Positions 16,641 through 26,075 of a DNA stretch of 64,000 nucleotides are shown one piece after another (position 1 is the stretch's first letter; every line of letters starts with the position of its first letter). A program made the translations under genes and the position numbers. Origin of the DNA: Collimonas sp. OK307 (lineage in GTDB: Bacteria > Pseudomonadota > Gammaproteobacteria > Burkholderiales > Burkholderiaceae_D). The DNA is taken from positions 101,457-165,456 of the forward strand of contig NZ_FOQI01000013.1 in the NCBI RefSeq assembly GCF_900113705.1. The letters run 5' to 3'. Below the pieces are notes generated by a model that saw only the letters and a program-made list of their open reading frames with translations, did no database searches and was not told the origin of the DNA.

Positions 16641-17621
16641 ATGCCATCACAGCCAGCAACATCTACATCGACCACAGTCAAGCCGCTGGTAGTCGCCATC
16701 ATGGGGCCTACTGCATCCGGTAAAACCGCCGCTGCACTGGAAATCGCGAAACACATCCCGTCCGAAATCATCTCGGTCGATTCGGCCCTGGTCTATCGCG
16801 GCATGGATGTCGGCACCGCCAAGCCCAGCCGCGACGAACTGGCCGCGGCGGCGCACCACCTGATCGACATCATGGAGCCGACGCAATCCTATTCAGCCAT
16901 GCAATTCCGCGACGACGCGCTGCGCCTGTTCGATGAAATCCATGCGCGCGGCAAGCTGGTGTTGATGGTCGGCGGCACCATGCTGTATTTCAAAGCCCTG
17001 CGCGACGGCCTCGACGCCCTGCCGCAAGCCGATCCGCAACTGCGCGCCAGGCTGGACGCCGAAGCCGCCTTGATCGGCGTGCCGGGGATGCACGCCAAGC
17101 TGGCGCAGTTGGATCCTGTTACCGCTGCCCGTCTGAAGCCTAACGACAGCCAACGCATCCAGCGCGCCCTCGAAATCATCGAGCTGAGCGGCCAGACCAT
17201 GTCCTCGCTGCTGACTGACCGGCCAGCGCCGGAACTACCGTTCGATATATTGCCGATAGCGCTGGAGCCGTCAGATCGCAGTGTGTTGCATGAGCGAATC
17301 GCCCGGCGCTTTGATCTGATGCTGGATTTGCAAAGCGGCGGGCTTATAGCGGAAGTGGAAACACTGCGCGCCCGTGGCGACCTGCACCTGGGCCTGCCGT
17401 CGATGCGCTGTGTCGGCTATCGCCAGACCTGGGAGTATCTGGACGGTCTGTATGGTTATCAGGAATTGCGCGAGAAAGGCATCGCGGCTACTCGTCAGTT
17501 GGCTAAACGCCAGCTTACGTGGTTGCGTTCCATGCCGGAGCGGGTTGTGATTGACTGTATTGGGGGAAATGTTGCTGATACGGTGCTGGAAACCGTGATT
17601 ACAGCCATCAAGCAACGATAA
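16641..17621 (+). CDS. miaA: tRNA dimethylallyltransferase
   Basis: Adds a dimethylallyl group to A37 of tRNAs reading UNN codons; MiaB, encoded at 27.7 kb, then methylthiolates it. 326 residues from ATG 16641. The frame is open into mutL, but this start puts the P-loop [12 protein letters not shown] near residue 22, as in the family. [16 protein letters not shown] is the substrate-binding segment and the [12 protein letters not shown] motif lies near the C-terminus. Starts 5 nt after the mutL stop, forming a mutL-miaA unit found in many proteobacteria. Confidence 0.96.
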   Translation: MPSQPATSTSTTVKPLVVAIMGPTASGKTAAALEIAKHIPSEIISVDSALVYRGMDVGTAKPSRDELAAAAHHLIDIMEPTQSYSAMQFRDDALRLFDEIHARGKLVLMVGGTMLYFKALRDGLDALPQADPQLRARLDAEAALIGVPGMHAKLAQLDPVTAARLKPNDSQRIQRALEIIELSGQTMSSLLTDRPAPELPFDILPIALEPSDRSVLHERIARRFDLMLDLQSGGLIAEVETLRARGDLHLGLPSMRCVGYRQTWEYLDGLYGYQELREKGIAATRQLAKRQLTWLRSMPERVVIDCIGGNVADTVLETVITAIKQR

Positions 17622-17664
17622 CACCACGAATTTGGCCTTGAAAAGCATCCGGAACCTGTTTTTG

Positions 17665-17694
17665 TTGACAGGATTTGGCGAAATGCGTCATAAT
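17665..17694 (+). promoter_or_regulatory. Promoter of tRNA-Met
   Basis: Consensus -35 TTGACA (17665-17670), an 18-nt spacer and -10 CATAAT (17689-17694), placed 13 nt before the first tRNA nucleotide. The spacing fits direct transcription of the tRNA. Confidence 0.6.
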
Positions 17695-17707
17695 TTAGGG
17701 CTTCATT

Positions 17708-17784
17708 GGTGATATAGCTCAGTTGGTTAGAGCACAGCACTCATAATGCTGGGGTCGGTGGTTCAAGTCCACCTATCACCACCA
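17708..17784 (+). tRNA. tRNA-Met (anticodon CAT), elongator type
   Basis: A 77-nt cloverleaf with encoded CCA (17782-17784). The acceptor arm GGTGATA (17708-17714) pairs with TATCACC (17774-17780). The anticodon stem is CAGCA/TGCTG with loop CTCATAA, anticodon CAT at 17742-17744, and the T stem is GGTGG/CCACC. CAT can also mark tRNA-Ile2. The ACTCATAAT loop and the GGGGTC variable region match elongator tRNA-Met better. It is not the initiator, because position 1 pairs with 72. Confidence 0.93.
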
Positions 17785-17790
17785 GAACAC

Positions 17791-17828
17791 AAGGCCGTAA
17801 CCCGCATGAATAGTGGGTTGCGGCCTTT
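17791..17828 (+). terminator. Terminator of tRNA-Met
   Basis: 13-bp stem with one G-U pair (17791-17803 and 17815-17827), followed by T-rich sequence. It lies 7 nt after the CCA end. Confidence 0.75.
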
Positions 17829-18309
17829 CTGTTTGTTCTTCCGTGTCCCTTGCTGCCAAGGGTTAAAACCACGATTTATCCTTCTCACTGGACAGATAGA
17901 GTTACGCTGTCCAGCACCTCATGACCACAAGATTAGTATCTAACAAATGCCCAGTGTTTACAAGTGTTCGCAGAGGTTTATTTCTATTTTGACACTTTTT
18001 ATTTGAGAGAACTGTTTGACGGATAGGCGCTATCAGAGGCCGCCCCGGCCTCAGCCTAGTCATTACCTGCCGCCCTAAGCGAGGCTCCCTCCCTTAGCCG
18101 CGCCGCCTGTAAAAGGGTGAGCCGCTGACCTCATGGCTGCTTGCTGCTTGCGCTACCCTCTACGGTGTTTGCTTCGCTGACCATGACACTCATAATGCTG
18201 GGGTCGATGGTTCAAGTCCACCTATCCAACATGCTCTAGCCAGTCAATTAAGACGGTATGAAATATTGATGCATGGCCAGCTAATTACAAAAAACAACTA
18301 TCAACCAGC
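17829..18309. other. Gene-free segment between tRNA-Met and pilY1, flanked by a tRNA duplication
   Basis: About 480 bp with no convincing gene on either strand. It contains a GAGGCC/GGCCTC hairpin at 18036-18052 and the tRNA fragment at 18187-18226. The 358 bp between the tRNA terminator and the fragment look like decayed sequence. It could be the scar of an integrative element that used the tRNA-Met 3' end. Confidence 0.5.
18187..18226 (+). repeat. Partial copy of the tRNA-Met 3' half (39 of 40 nt identical)
   Basis: 18187-18226 repeats 17738-17777 of the tRNA gene in the same orientation, exactly 449 bp away, with a single G-to-A change that breaks a T-stem pair. It starts in the anticodon stem and stops 4 nt short of the discriminator base. 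There is no 5' half, so it is not a functional tRNA. Direct repeats of tRNA 3' ends are typical attachment-site footprints of integrases. Confidence 0.85.
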
Positions 18310-21300
18310 TTACTTCGAGATGACCTCACGCCAACTGACTCGGTGTCCTGTCACCCCGCCCTTTCCAATTGGACTGAAGTTACCATTCTCAACTTGCGCT
18401 CCTGAATTGCTGCCTGTACGAATAATCACGGGCTTGCCTTTGACCCAGACCACGGTGATGCCGGTAGTCAGATCGTTACCCGTCCACACCCCGGCGCTGC
18501 TGGCACCTGGAACATAACTCCCGGACGTATAGTTCAGGTAGTTCAGGTAGCTATAGCCGCCTGCTTCGCAGACGCCGTTGGTCGGCACATTGGTGGGAAC
18601 TATCAAAGTTCCCAGTACCAGAGAGATATCCACGTTGTTACGCTCGCCGCTGTCAGGGAAATCGACGAACCATCCCATGACGCTCGGTGGTTTGATAGTA
18701 ACGGCGGCATTGGTTATGGTCCGGTTCGGCTTGGCGTCCGTCAGCGTTTGCTGGACTAAAGCGGTGCGAGGGGTTTTCACCGTAGTGCCATTGTCGACAA
18801 TGGCATATATGGACTGGGTTGTGAATTTCGTGGAATCCAGATCGGATGCCTCCAGATATTTGCCGGTCCCGATGTATACAACGCGGTTCCCGTTTACCTT
18901 CGCCAATTCCGGCCGGGTAGTAATGGACTGGGGATTAGAGCTGCCATCAGTGAAAGCTGCAATCTGGAGCACAGTGCCGGCATTGATATCGAAACGCCAC
19001 AAATTTCCTAACAGATCGCCGCCGTAAGCATAGAGCGCAGTTGCATCCAGGCTCGGATTATCGGCCCAGAAAGAAATCTTACCTAGTCCGCTAGGCGTAG
19101 TCTTGCTGCCTGTCGACGTGCCGATTTTGGAAAGGACTTTGCCGGTCAAAGGATCGAGCAGGAACAAGAAACCTTGACCGCTGCCGTCTGCATCGTAGGG
19201 ATCGTTGTTGCCTAGGGCAACATTGTCATAACCCGAAGTTACTGCTATCACCCAGGTGCCGTCCGATTTTTTTACCGCCAACGGGTTGCCGAAGCTGTAT
19301 CCCAGGTCGGCGTCGTTGAGCGAGGTAAATTCCCATAGCATCTTCGGGGTGGTGGGGTCGGTTACATCCATCGCGTAGTAGCCACGTCCCCCGCCGTTCA
19401 AGCCGCCCATCAGAATCGTACGCCAGTCGGCCTTGGTAGCATCCGAGCAGTTACTCACGCACACGTCAGATGTTACCAGTGCGCCATCAACATAGAAGTG
19501 ATGGTTGGTTGTATAGGTGAGGTCGGCGAGCCAGTACATATTAGTCATCACCGGGCTCGGTACGAAAGCCCAGCGTTCAACGCCGGTAGCGGCGTTAAAA
19601 GCATGCAACATGCCGTCATTCGCGCCGGCAAAAATAGTCTTCGCCCGGCCCTGTTGCGTCGAGCTGTTTGCCCATGCGTCATAGCCCGGATCGGTATAGG
19701 TAAAAGTCGGAGCCCCCAGAAATGCAGGCGATGTATCCACAATATCGCCCAATATCGCTAATCGGTGGCGGTACAAGTTGGCAGTGCTGCCGGTCTGGCT
19801 CTCATATTGAGTTTGGCCGCGCAGGAAACTCACCAGCGTGTCACCGGTGGCTGCAATCTTGTCAGAGGCTGAAAAGGTGCTGCTCCACTGGCTTAGCTTG
19901 GACGGTGTGAAATAGGCTTGTTGCGCAGTCGACAGTCCGCTATAAGTGAAACTGGTAAGCGTACCGCCCTTGTTGAAGTTGATCGTCCTTGTGTCACTTG
20001 CGCTTGACACTTGGCTAGCCAGCTGGCCGGTGCATGCCGCAATGCCTTTAACTGCATCCGCGGCCACATTTTCCACACACCAGGAGGCAGTCGGAATTAT
20101 CGCGCCGGTGTCGACGTTAATCGACTCGGCGACGAGATTGCCTGTCCATTGCGCAGTGGTGTAGCTGGCCACGTAGAGCGCATTATCGTTTTTGACCGGC
20201 TGCAAATTGGATACGGCAGCCGAAGAGCCGTAGCCGATCCGGGTTGCCATACCGGCTAGTGCTGAATTCAAGCTCGTGACCAGCGCCGTTGGATTCTTGG
20301 CGCTGAAATAAGTACCCCGCCCGTTGACCGCTGCATGCCACAAATCGTCGATGCGCTCAACAACCGAACTACTCGTACTGCCGTAATTTGGGCCGGTTGC
20401 TGACGTTTGAGGATCTGGCCAATTTTTGCTGCCGGTCTTGATGCTATAAAAATCCCCTGAGGTATCGGTCGCATAGGTAGGCGAATATTGCAACAAACCA
20501 TTAACCCCCAGACCCAGAGTAAAGGTAGTCATGTGCGGTTTGTTATTGTTATCGACATTGTTGCCAGGCACGTTCGGTGAGTAGTTGCCATTGCTATCTG
20601 TCGGACAGAGACTTGCCCCGGTTGAGCTGCCAGACGTGCAGCTTGCCGGAAACGGAGCAGATTTAACATTGCCGGGATTGCGAAGATCCGTATTGTAGTA
20701 ATACATGGCTATGTCTGCCAACGAATTCGCGTTGCCGCCACTGTTGACCGTAGTGGTTGTGGTGGCGCCCTGCGTCGGGCCGGTAACCACGGTTGTCGAT
20801 GCCCCCGGCGTGGTTTTCGGGTATGTGGGATCCTGGCTAGCGCCACTTGTTACCGGAGCTGCATTAGTTACGCTAGTGGTTGGAGCACCCGCCGTCGTCA
20901 GGACCGGCGTTGCCTTGTTGTCGGTGTTGCCTGGGCCCTTGCCGCTAATGCAAGCGCCTGGAGGAGCAGATGTCCCCGTCCCCCAGCTAATAGACCCGAG
21001 GGCTGGATTGTAGCTGATGGTTGGCCCGGTGGTGCTTTGCGTCGGTACGCCAACATTAGTCCACGCCGAGGTGGTAGGACCTGAAGTAACGGTATTCACT
21101 GCGGGCGGCGCGCTTACTACAGGATTCGAAACCGTATCGTTAGTCACCACCCCATTGGTCGTGATCACGGTATGAGTGGTGGTTGAGGTTGTCGTCGCAA
21201 CGTCAGTACTTCCAGTGGTAGTCAACTGCTCTTGTGTCTGAGTCGACGTCGTTCCCGATATCGTTGTTTGAACTGAATTGCCGGTATAGGTTGTCGTCGT

Positions 21301-22539
21301 GGGTTGGACAAAATTTTTGCTGCAGCTGCCTCTGGCCCAATTTACTGCCGTTCGAGTGTAAATGTTTGTCTGGGTCTGCGTGCTGGTCGCGGTCGTGGCA
21401 ACCGTGCGCGTAGATCGATTGACTACCGTCTTCGGGGTGGTTACAACGGTAACAGTGACCGTCGGCGTAGTTTGCGTGACTTGGCTAGTTGCGCCGTCGC
21501 TCATGGGCCGGGCTGCGGTCCCGTCTTGCTGTCCGACCGGGGTGGTATTGTCCAGGCCGTAGGGGCCATAGTTAGGCGACGTAGTTTCCGAATTATTGTT
21601 CCAGTAGCCGTCGGTGGATAGGATGGTAAAGTTTTGCTGGCAGGAGTATTGCATCGGGTCAGCACCTAATTTACCGCCGTATATCTGACCCGCTTTAGCC
21701 AGTGAGCCGCGTAAAGGCGTTGAACCACCAGCACTTTGCTTATAAAGCGTTGTATAAAATTTGTCCTTCTGTCCTGGCGATGTACTTGTACCACTGGCAA
21801 AGTCATCAATATGCAGAAAATCGTTGCCATCGGTGGCGCCACTATAGCTGATGTTGGTGAATCCAACGCGGTACTTGCTGTCGATCGCCTTGAACGCCTG
21901 TCCAACCGCGGTTTTCATCATGAGGATGCGCGTGCTGTAGTAGGTATACCAGTTAGCGTAGTTTTGTGTCTCGTCCGAACCACCAGGCCCCGAGGTACTG
22001 CTCACCGTCACTTTGGTAAAAACGCTCTGGCCCGGGCTGCTGCCTATGTTGCTGTTACATTCCTGGTAAAACGTTGAGGATGTAATGACGCCGCTGCTAT
22101 TGTACGTGTATGACAGCGGTGCCTGGCTGCCGCTATATTTGTAGTAAGTACTGCCGGTCAGATTTTTTGACGAACAACTACCGAAGCCATCACTGCAGGC
22201 CGCAGTAAACTTAGAAGGAGACATTGAACTACCGTCAGATTTCAGCGGAGCGGTATACGTTACTGCCGGATTGTAGGCAACTCCATTGCATTGTGCGGCG
22301 GTGAGGCCGTAAGCCGAGCTCCCAGGTACGTCGTCAGGCAGGAAGTTCCATCCCATACTACCGGAATTATCCAGAATAAATAGCAAATTGGGTTTAACCG
22401 AGGATGACGTCGTCGTGGACAACGGCGCATTGGCGAGATTGACGACCGCTGCCTGCGTCGGCAGCATCAGCAGTGCGGCGAGCAGTAGGCAGAACACTCC
22501 GGGGAAAACAAATTTCTGGGTAACGTAGTCGGTTTTCAT
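18310..22539 (-). CDS. pilY1: Type IV pilus tip/assembly protein PilY1
   Basis: Large secreted pilus-associated adhesin and mechanosensor that primes pilus assembly. 1409 residues with a signal peptide ending near residue 30. A von Willebrand A domain starts at about residue 50 with a complete MIDAS motif (DNSGSMG, 57-63). A Thr/Ser/Val-rich low-complexity stretch of about 255 residues (about 346-600) interrupts or follows the VWA fold. The C-terminal half is the PilY1 beta-propeller, beginning near LGDIVDTSPAFLGAP and AGANDGMLHAFNAATG. An Asp/Asn-rich loop (NNDPYDADGSGQG, near 1115) resembles a calcium site. Last gene of the minor-pilin operon; 12 nt separate it from pilX. Confidence 0.92.
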   Translation of the reverse strand: MKTDYVTQKFVFPGVFCLLLAALLMLPTQAAVVNLANAPLSTTTSSSVKPNLLFILDNSGSMGWNFLPDDVPGSSAYGLTAAQCNGVAYNPAVTYTAPLKSDGSSMSPSKFTAACSDGFGSCSSKNLTGSTYYKYSGSQAPLSYTYNSSGVITSSTFYQECNSNIGSSPGQSVFTKVTVSSTSGPGGSDETQNYANWYTYYSTRILMMKTAVGQAFKAIDSKYRVGFTNISYSGATDGNDFLHIDDFASGTSTSPGQKDKFYTTLYKQSAGGSTPLRGSLAKAGQIYGGKLGADPMQYSCQQNFTILSTDGYWNNNSETTSPNYGPYGLDNTTPVGQQDGTAARPMSDGATSQVTQTTPTVTVTVVTTPKTVVNRSTRTVATTATSTQTQTNIYTRTAVNWARGSCSKNFVQPTTTTYTGNSVQTTISGTTSTQTQEQLTTTGSTDVATTTSTTTHTVITTNGVVTNDTVSNPVVSAPPAVNTVTSGPTTSAWTNVGVPTQSTTGPTISYNPALGSISWGTGTSAPPGACISGKGPGNTDNKATPVLTTAGAPTTSVTNAAPVTSGASQDPTYPKTTPGASTTVVTGPTQGATTTTTVNSGGNANSLADIAMYYYNTDLRNPGNVKSAPFPASCTSGSSTGASLCPTDSNGNYSPNVPGNNVDNNNKPHMTTFTLGLGVNGLLQYSPTYATDTSGDFYSIKTGSKNWPDPQTSATGPNYGSTSSSVVERIDDLWHAAVNGRGTYFSAKNPTALVTSLNSALAGMATRIGYGSSAAVSNLQPVKNDNALYVASYTTAQWTGNLVAESINVDTGAIIPTASWCVENVAADAVKGIAACTGQLASQVSSASDTRTINFNKGGTLTSFTYSGLSTAQQAYFTPSKLSQWSSTFSASDKIAATGDTLVSFLRGQTQYESQTGSTANLYRHRLAILGDIVDTSPAFLGAPTFTYTDPGYDAWANSSTQQGRAKTIFAGANDGMLHAFNAATGVERWAFVPSPVMTNMYWLADLTYTTNHHFYVDGALVTSDVCVSNCSDATKADWRTILMGGLNGGGRGYYAMDVTDPTTPKMLWEFTSLNDADLGYSFGNPLAVKKSDGTWVIAVTSGYDNVALGNNDPYDADGSGQGFLFLLDPLTGKVLSKIGTSTGSKTTPSGLGKISFWADNPSLDATALYAYGGDLLGNLWRFDINAGTVLQIAAFTDGSSNPQSITTRPELAKVNGNRVVYIGTGKYLEASDLDSTKFTTQSIYAIVDNGTTVKTPRTALVQQTLTDAKPNRTITNAAVTIKPPSVMGWFVDFPDSGERNNVDISLVLGTLIVPTNVPTNGVCEAGGYSYLNYLNYTSGSYVPGASSAGVWTGNDLTTGITVVWVKGKPVIIRTGSNSGAQVENGNFSPIGKGGVTGHRVSWREVISK

Positions 22540-22551
22540 GAGGATCTCGGT

Positions 22552-23154
22552 TCAATAGATGACGACTTGGGTATAAGTCACCGTGTTGCGCGGGCCAGCG
22601 ACTCTGACCGTGATGCGATAATAGGGGTTGCTCCCGGCGACGCAATTGTTCCCGACGCATCTGAACTCTTGCCCTCCGACGATCCGCTGGGACGTCCCCT
22701 CGATCGAGCCTGGGGCGGTGAGGCAGTTACTGGCGGGATCGGCAGGGTCGCCAGGATTTTGGCACATGCGATGCACTACGTAGCTAACGGTGTTGCCTGC
22801 CGCGTCAATGGGAAGCGAGGATTTTCCGCTCCAGTCGAAGGTCGACGGATCGAAGACGGCCGGGGTGCCGGTAGCACCGCCGTTCCAAGTGGCGTAGTAA
22901 CTCGGCGAGGCGTCGGCTGTCAGGCTGGAGGCAGACATAAGCCAGAGTCTCGCCTTCTCTACTCCAGAATCGGTAGCCTGTACGCCCGATTGACGAAAGG
23001 CTAGATTGCCCGCGATCTGCGTCGTGACATCGACTGAACGCACCAGTGCGACGCCGGCAATAATCATCGCGACCAGAACGATGAGGGCCAGAATCAACAC
23101 CACCCCACGCTCACGAGCTATGCGCCGGAAAATCAAAGTCTTCTGGCTCTTCAT
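22552..23154 (-). CDS. pilX: Minor pilin-like protein PilX
   Basis: Minor pilin of the type IV pilus tip complex, 200 residues. The N-terminus is a short basic leader followed by RGVVLILALIVLVAMIIAG; it lacks the usual Glu5, as is common in PilX/GspK-type pilins. The segment DVTTQIAGNLAFRQSGVQA is characteristic of PilX. The ATG at 23154 overlaps the pilW stop as ATGA and has GGGGA 8 nt upstream. It is preferred over an in-frame start five codons earlier. Confidence 0.88.
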   Translation of the reverse strand: MKSQKTLIFRRIARERGVVLILALIVLVAMIIAGVALVRSVDVTTQIAGNLAFRQSGVQATDSGVEKARLWLMSASSLTADASPSYYATWNGGATGTPAVFDPSTFDWSGKSSLPIDAAGNTVSYVVHRMCQNPGDPADPASNCLTAPGSIEGTSQRIVGGQEFRCVGNNCVAGSNPYYRITVRVAGPRNTVTYTQVVIY

Positions 23155-24458
23155 TTCTGTTGTCCCCACATCATGTTGCGCAACGGGACGATAGACTGCA
23201 CGACCTTGTAGCGATAACGAGCCCAGTCTGTACCGGAACCGCTGATATCCATGGTGATATCAGCAGTGCCGGATGCATCCTGGTGCCAGAGAGGCGCACT
23301 CGCTGTGAAGTCAGCCGCTTTCTCGTATTGGTTACTGCGGGTCACCACAGCCATACGTACGGCAACGATCTGGGCGAGATTCGCACCGGTGAGTTGCGTG
23401 GCGTCCCACGCATCAATCGAGCCGTCAAAATTGGTGTCCTTTCCGTACTGCGCCCGCAATCCGACTACGCCGGTAGCGATGGGAGCCCATACCGTACTAT
23501 CCGGCGGACTCGCCACGGCAGCTGTGCAATCGTTTGCGGTGAGATCACACACTGTCAGGGCTCCGTTGCGCACCGCATATACCCGGCTGACGAAAGAACC
23601 GACCGGCCCCAGGTTGTACAGCTTGCTGCCGGGGCCGTAGCTGACTGGCGTTCCACCGGGCTGGTTCCAGGCAGCGTTAACTGCCGTGCAACCAGTATAA
23701 AAACTCAGGTAGGACATACTGTTATGGCTGATCGTATTGGCGGGGCCGGTGATGCCAGGCGTGCATTGACTGCCGACCGGGGGGGCGGTGGCGGCTAGGC
23801 CAGTGACTTCTCCGATCGTACAATCAAAAGTACTTCCGCTCGGTGGAACAGAAAGAATCATGTCGCCCTGATTGAATCCCGCCCTGGTCGTGTTGCTCGT
23901 GAGCACGACGGCATAGTCCGACAAGGTTCCGCCAGTTTGAGCGGTACCGCCAGACTGAGTGATGGGAACGCCGACACCCGTCATCCCGCCGGTACCGCTG
24001 TAATTGACCAGAATGACGTCGGTGTTGGTGTCGCCGGCCGGGTATCCTGGTGGATTGATGACTACCGGTGCGAAGGTCGATCCGGTATAAGTGAAATTTG
24101 GAGTTGTCGCCCGGTTCGCATTGTATGCACGCACGGTTCCGCATTGAGCCAGGATGCCGTTGGTCAGCACACCGGTCGGAGGCGGGGTCAACGTCGGAAC
24201 GAAATCTTCGGTATTGGGGGAAAGGCCATAACCGGCTTGCCGGATATCCCGTTCCAACATATAGAGTGTCACGGCGGCATTGGTTTGCGCATCTGCGCCA
24301 CCGGTAGTGGTGCGTTTGCGGCCTTCCGAGAGTGTAAATACTTGCATGATGACGAGCGTCGCCACCAGGCCGATTACCAGAGCAACCATCATCTCGACCA
24401 GGCTAAAACCGGCAGAGAGCGGGCGCACAACAGAGTGTTGTTTCAATTGATTTCTCAT
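23151..24458 (-). CDS. pilW: Minor pilin-like protein PilW
   Basis: Minor pilin of the tip-priming complex, about 435 residues from ATG 24458. The prepilin peptidase site is SAG/FSLVEMMVALVIG with Glu5 present, followed by the hydrophobic helix. The rest is a Gly/Thr-rich extracellular domain with several cysteines. The frame is open 43 codons further upstream, but those residues would overlap pilV and have no leader character. Four-nt ATGA overlap with pilX. Confidence 0.88.
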   Translation of the reverse strand: MRNQLKQHSVVRPLSAGFSLVEMMVALVIGLVATLVIMQVFTLSEGRKRTTTGGADAQTNAAVTLYMLERDIRQAGYGLSPNTEDFVPTLTPPPTGVLTNGILAQCGTVRAYNANRATTPNFTYTGSTFAPVVINPPGYPAGDTNTDVILVNYSGTGGMTGVGVPITQSGGTAQTGGTLSDYAVVLTSNTTRAGFNQGDMILSVPPSGSTFDCTIGEVTGLAATAPPVGSQCTPGITGPANTISHNSMSYLSFYTGCTAVNAAWNQPGGTPVSYGPGSKLYNLGPVGSFVSRVYAVRNGALTVCDLTANDCTAAVASPPDSTVWAPIATGVVGLRAQYGKDTNFDGSIDAWDATQLTGANLAQIVAVRMAVVTRSNQYEKAADFTASAPLWHQDASGTADITMDISGSGTDWARYRYKVVQSIVPLRNMMWGQQK

Positions 24459-24477
24459 ATCTTTATTCGTAACGCGG

Positions 24478-24885
24478 CTATATGGGGCCGGCGCCGTTGA
24501 TTTGCGCAACCGAGACGAACGTATGTGTCGTGTCGCCAGGCAGTGTCCACGCAACAGTGACAGTTGCCCGAAGCTGCGGACTGACATTCGGATCTACAGC
24601 CACCACGACCGTCCCCGTCCCGCCGGGTAAAGTGGCCGCAACCCGATTTGCCCAGGCGGTTGGCGCAGCGTAAGAGGTGTCTATGCTCGCGCGTTCCGCC
24701 CACATCTGGCCAATCAACTCGTTGGCGAGAAAGCTGGCGTCGCTTCTATATTTGGCTTCCGAGGCTCCTTTGATGGAGACCGCTTGCAGACCGACGATGC
24801 TCAGGATACCGAAAGAAAAAATCAGAATGGCGATCAACACCTCCAGCAGCATCGAACCCTTCTGATTGGCACGGAATGTTTTCAT
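24478..24885 (-). CDS. pilV: Minor pilin PilV
   Basis: 135 residues. Short basic leader KTFRANQKG, then SMLLEVLIAILIFSFGILS with Glu5 of the mature protein, as in PilV. The segment GLQAVSIKGASEAKYRSDAS after the hydrophobic helix is typical of the family. The ATG at 24885 is preferred over one 25 codons upstream because it gives a normal prepilin leader. Lies 7 nt after the fimT stop. Confidence 0.88.
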   Translation of the reverse strand: MKTFRANQKGSMLLEVLIAILIFSFGILSIVGLQAVSIKGASEAKYRSDASFLANELIGQMWAERASIDTSYAAPTAWANRVAATLPGGTGTVVVAVDPNVSPQLRATVTVAWTLPGDTTHTFVSVAQINGAGPI

Positions 24886-24892
24886 GATGTTT

Positions 24893-25489
24893 TCAGCACT
24901 TTCTTGGATCACTGGTTGCCGTGACTGCCGGGTCGCACATGCGTACCTGCCCTGCTCCACTCACTTGAAGCTGCAAACAACGCATGTTTCCGCTGGCGGC
25001 GACACACGTGCCGCCGCTCGGATTTTTGATATCAATTGTGATTGTGCTCGTGGGGGCTGGCGTCACCCGCCCCAGTCCGTTAAAACTGATGCTGGACTGC
25101 GTCGCCGCAACCGTAACGTTTTTCGTCCCTTCCGCGCTGGCTTTAACGCGCGTCATGAATGGGTCTACAGTTGAATCTGTCACGTTACATTTTCCCGTGG
25201 CGTCATTGGCACTGATTACCCAGTTAGTTCCGCTGCTGGAGAGCGCACAGGTGGCGTCGGTCGTTGTAGTCAATTGAAAGCGGACTGTGGCGTTACTTCT
25301 TAAACCTTCGGCTCGGGCAAGTTGAATGCCCGACTGCATAGATTCCGCTGCAGTCCGTATTTGGGAATTCTGAATCCACGCCGAATAGGAGGGCATTCCC
25401 AAGCTAAACGCGATGGCCATTACCGCCAGCGCGATCAGGAGTTCGATCAGGGTGACGCCGCGTTGAAATTTGGTCACCCGAATCAACAC
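24893..25489 (-). CDS. fimT: Minor pilin FimT (GspH-type pseudopilin)
   Basis: Minor pilin of the GspH/FimT family; FimT in some species binds DNA for natural transformation. 198 residues from a GTG start at 25489, which overlaps the pilE stop by 7 nt and has AAGGGGG close upstream; an ATG at 25513 is an alternative. Leader KFQRG then [20 protein letters not shown], followed by the [16 protein letters not shown] segment and four or more cysteines in the globular part. Confidence 0.85.
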   Translation of the reverse strand: MLIRVTKFQRGVTLIELLIALAVMAIAFSLGMPSYSAWIQNSQIRTAAESMQSGIQLARAEGLRSNATVRFQLTTTTDATCALSSSGTNWVISANDATGKCNVTDSTVDPFMTRVKASAEGTKNVTVAATQSSISFNGLGRVTPAPTSTITIDIKNPSGGTCVAASGNMRCLQLQVSGAGQVRMCDPAVTATSDPRKC

Positions 25490-25881
25490 GCGTCCCCCTT
25501 CTTGAGTACCCATGCATTTGTACAATTTCCCCAGCCTGTAGTTGAGGCCTGGTTGCCGCCTTGGTCAATCGTGTACGCAAATCCGGCGAGCCCCCCTATT
25601 CCGTTAGCCGTGATCGTGTAGGTCGTCGCGGTCGCCGCTGGTGTTCCACAATCGTATGTAAAATATTTGGTCGCAGCGGGACAAGGCCCGCCCACATAGG
25701 TCTGACTATCCTGAAAAAACTGCTCCATCCTGACCCGGCCGGATGCCAGGTTGGTGGTGCCGTCTTGAATCTGCCCACGCTTTACATAATCTGAGTACGC
25801 AGGCAAAGCAACTGCAGCAAGGATGGCAATGATCGCTACCGTGATCATTAGCTCAATCAACGTAAAACCTTTTTCTTTCAT
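25483..25881 (-). CDS. pilE: Type IV pilin-like protein PilE
   Basis: Pilin of 132 residues with a textbook class III leader: [24 protein letters not shown] with Glu5. The alphaC region reads [19 protein letters not shown]. Cysteines near the C-terminus (GNCTN and the final Cys) can form the D-region disulfide. GGAG lies 7 nt before the ATG at 25881. In many betaproteobacteria such a pilE-like gene is the first gene of the fimT-pilVWXY1 set, as here, so it is probably a minor pilin and not the main PilA. Confidence 0.9.
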   Translation of the reverse strand: MKEKGFTLIELMITVAIIAILAAVALPAYSDYVKRGQIQDGTTNLASGRVRMEQFFQDSQTYVGGPCPAATKYFTYDCGTPAATATTYTITANGIGGLAGFAYTIDQGGNQASTTGWGNCTNAWVLKKGDAC

Positions 25882-26075
25882 GGGAGGCTCCAATTTTTGT
25901 TGCATCCTAGCATGTTATAAATTGCTTGAAAGAAAGGACAGATGAGCGGTCTGTTTGGCTAGATAGGCGGCGAAATTGAGACGACAGGGGGCGCCTGACC
26001 GCAAAAAACCATGTAAAATTTGACGGAGAATAGCCCGTGGCTTGCTCTTCATTTTTGCTGTTTGGCACGGTCACC

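Noticed and set aside
18187..18226. A second tRNA gene
   Set aside because: Only the 3' half is present, with a broken T-stem pair and no acceptor 5' strand.
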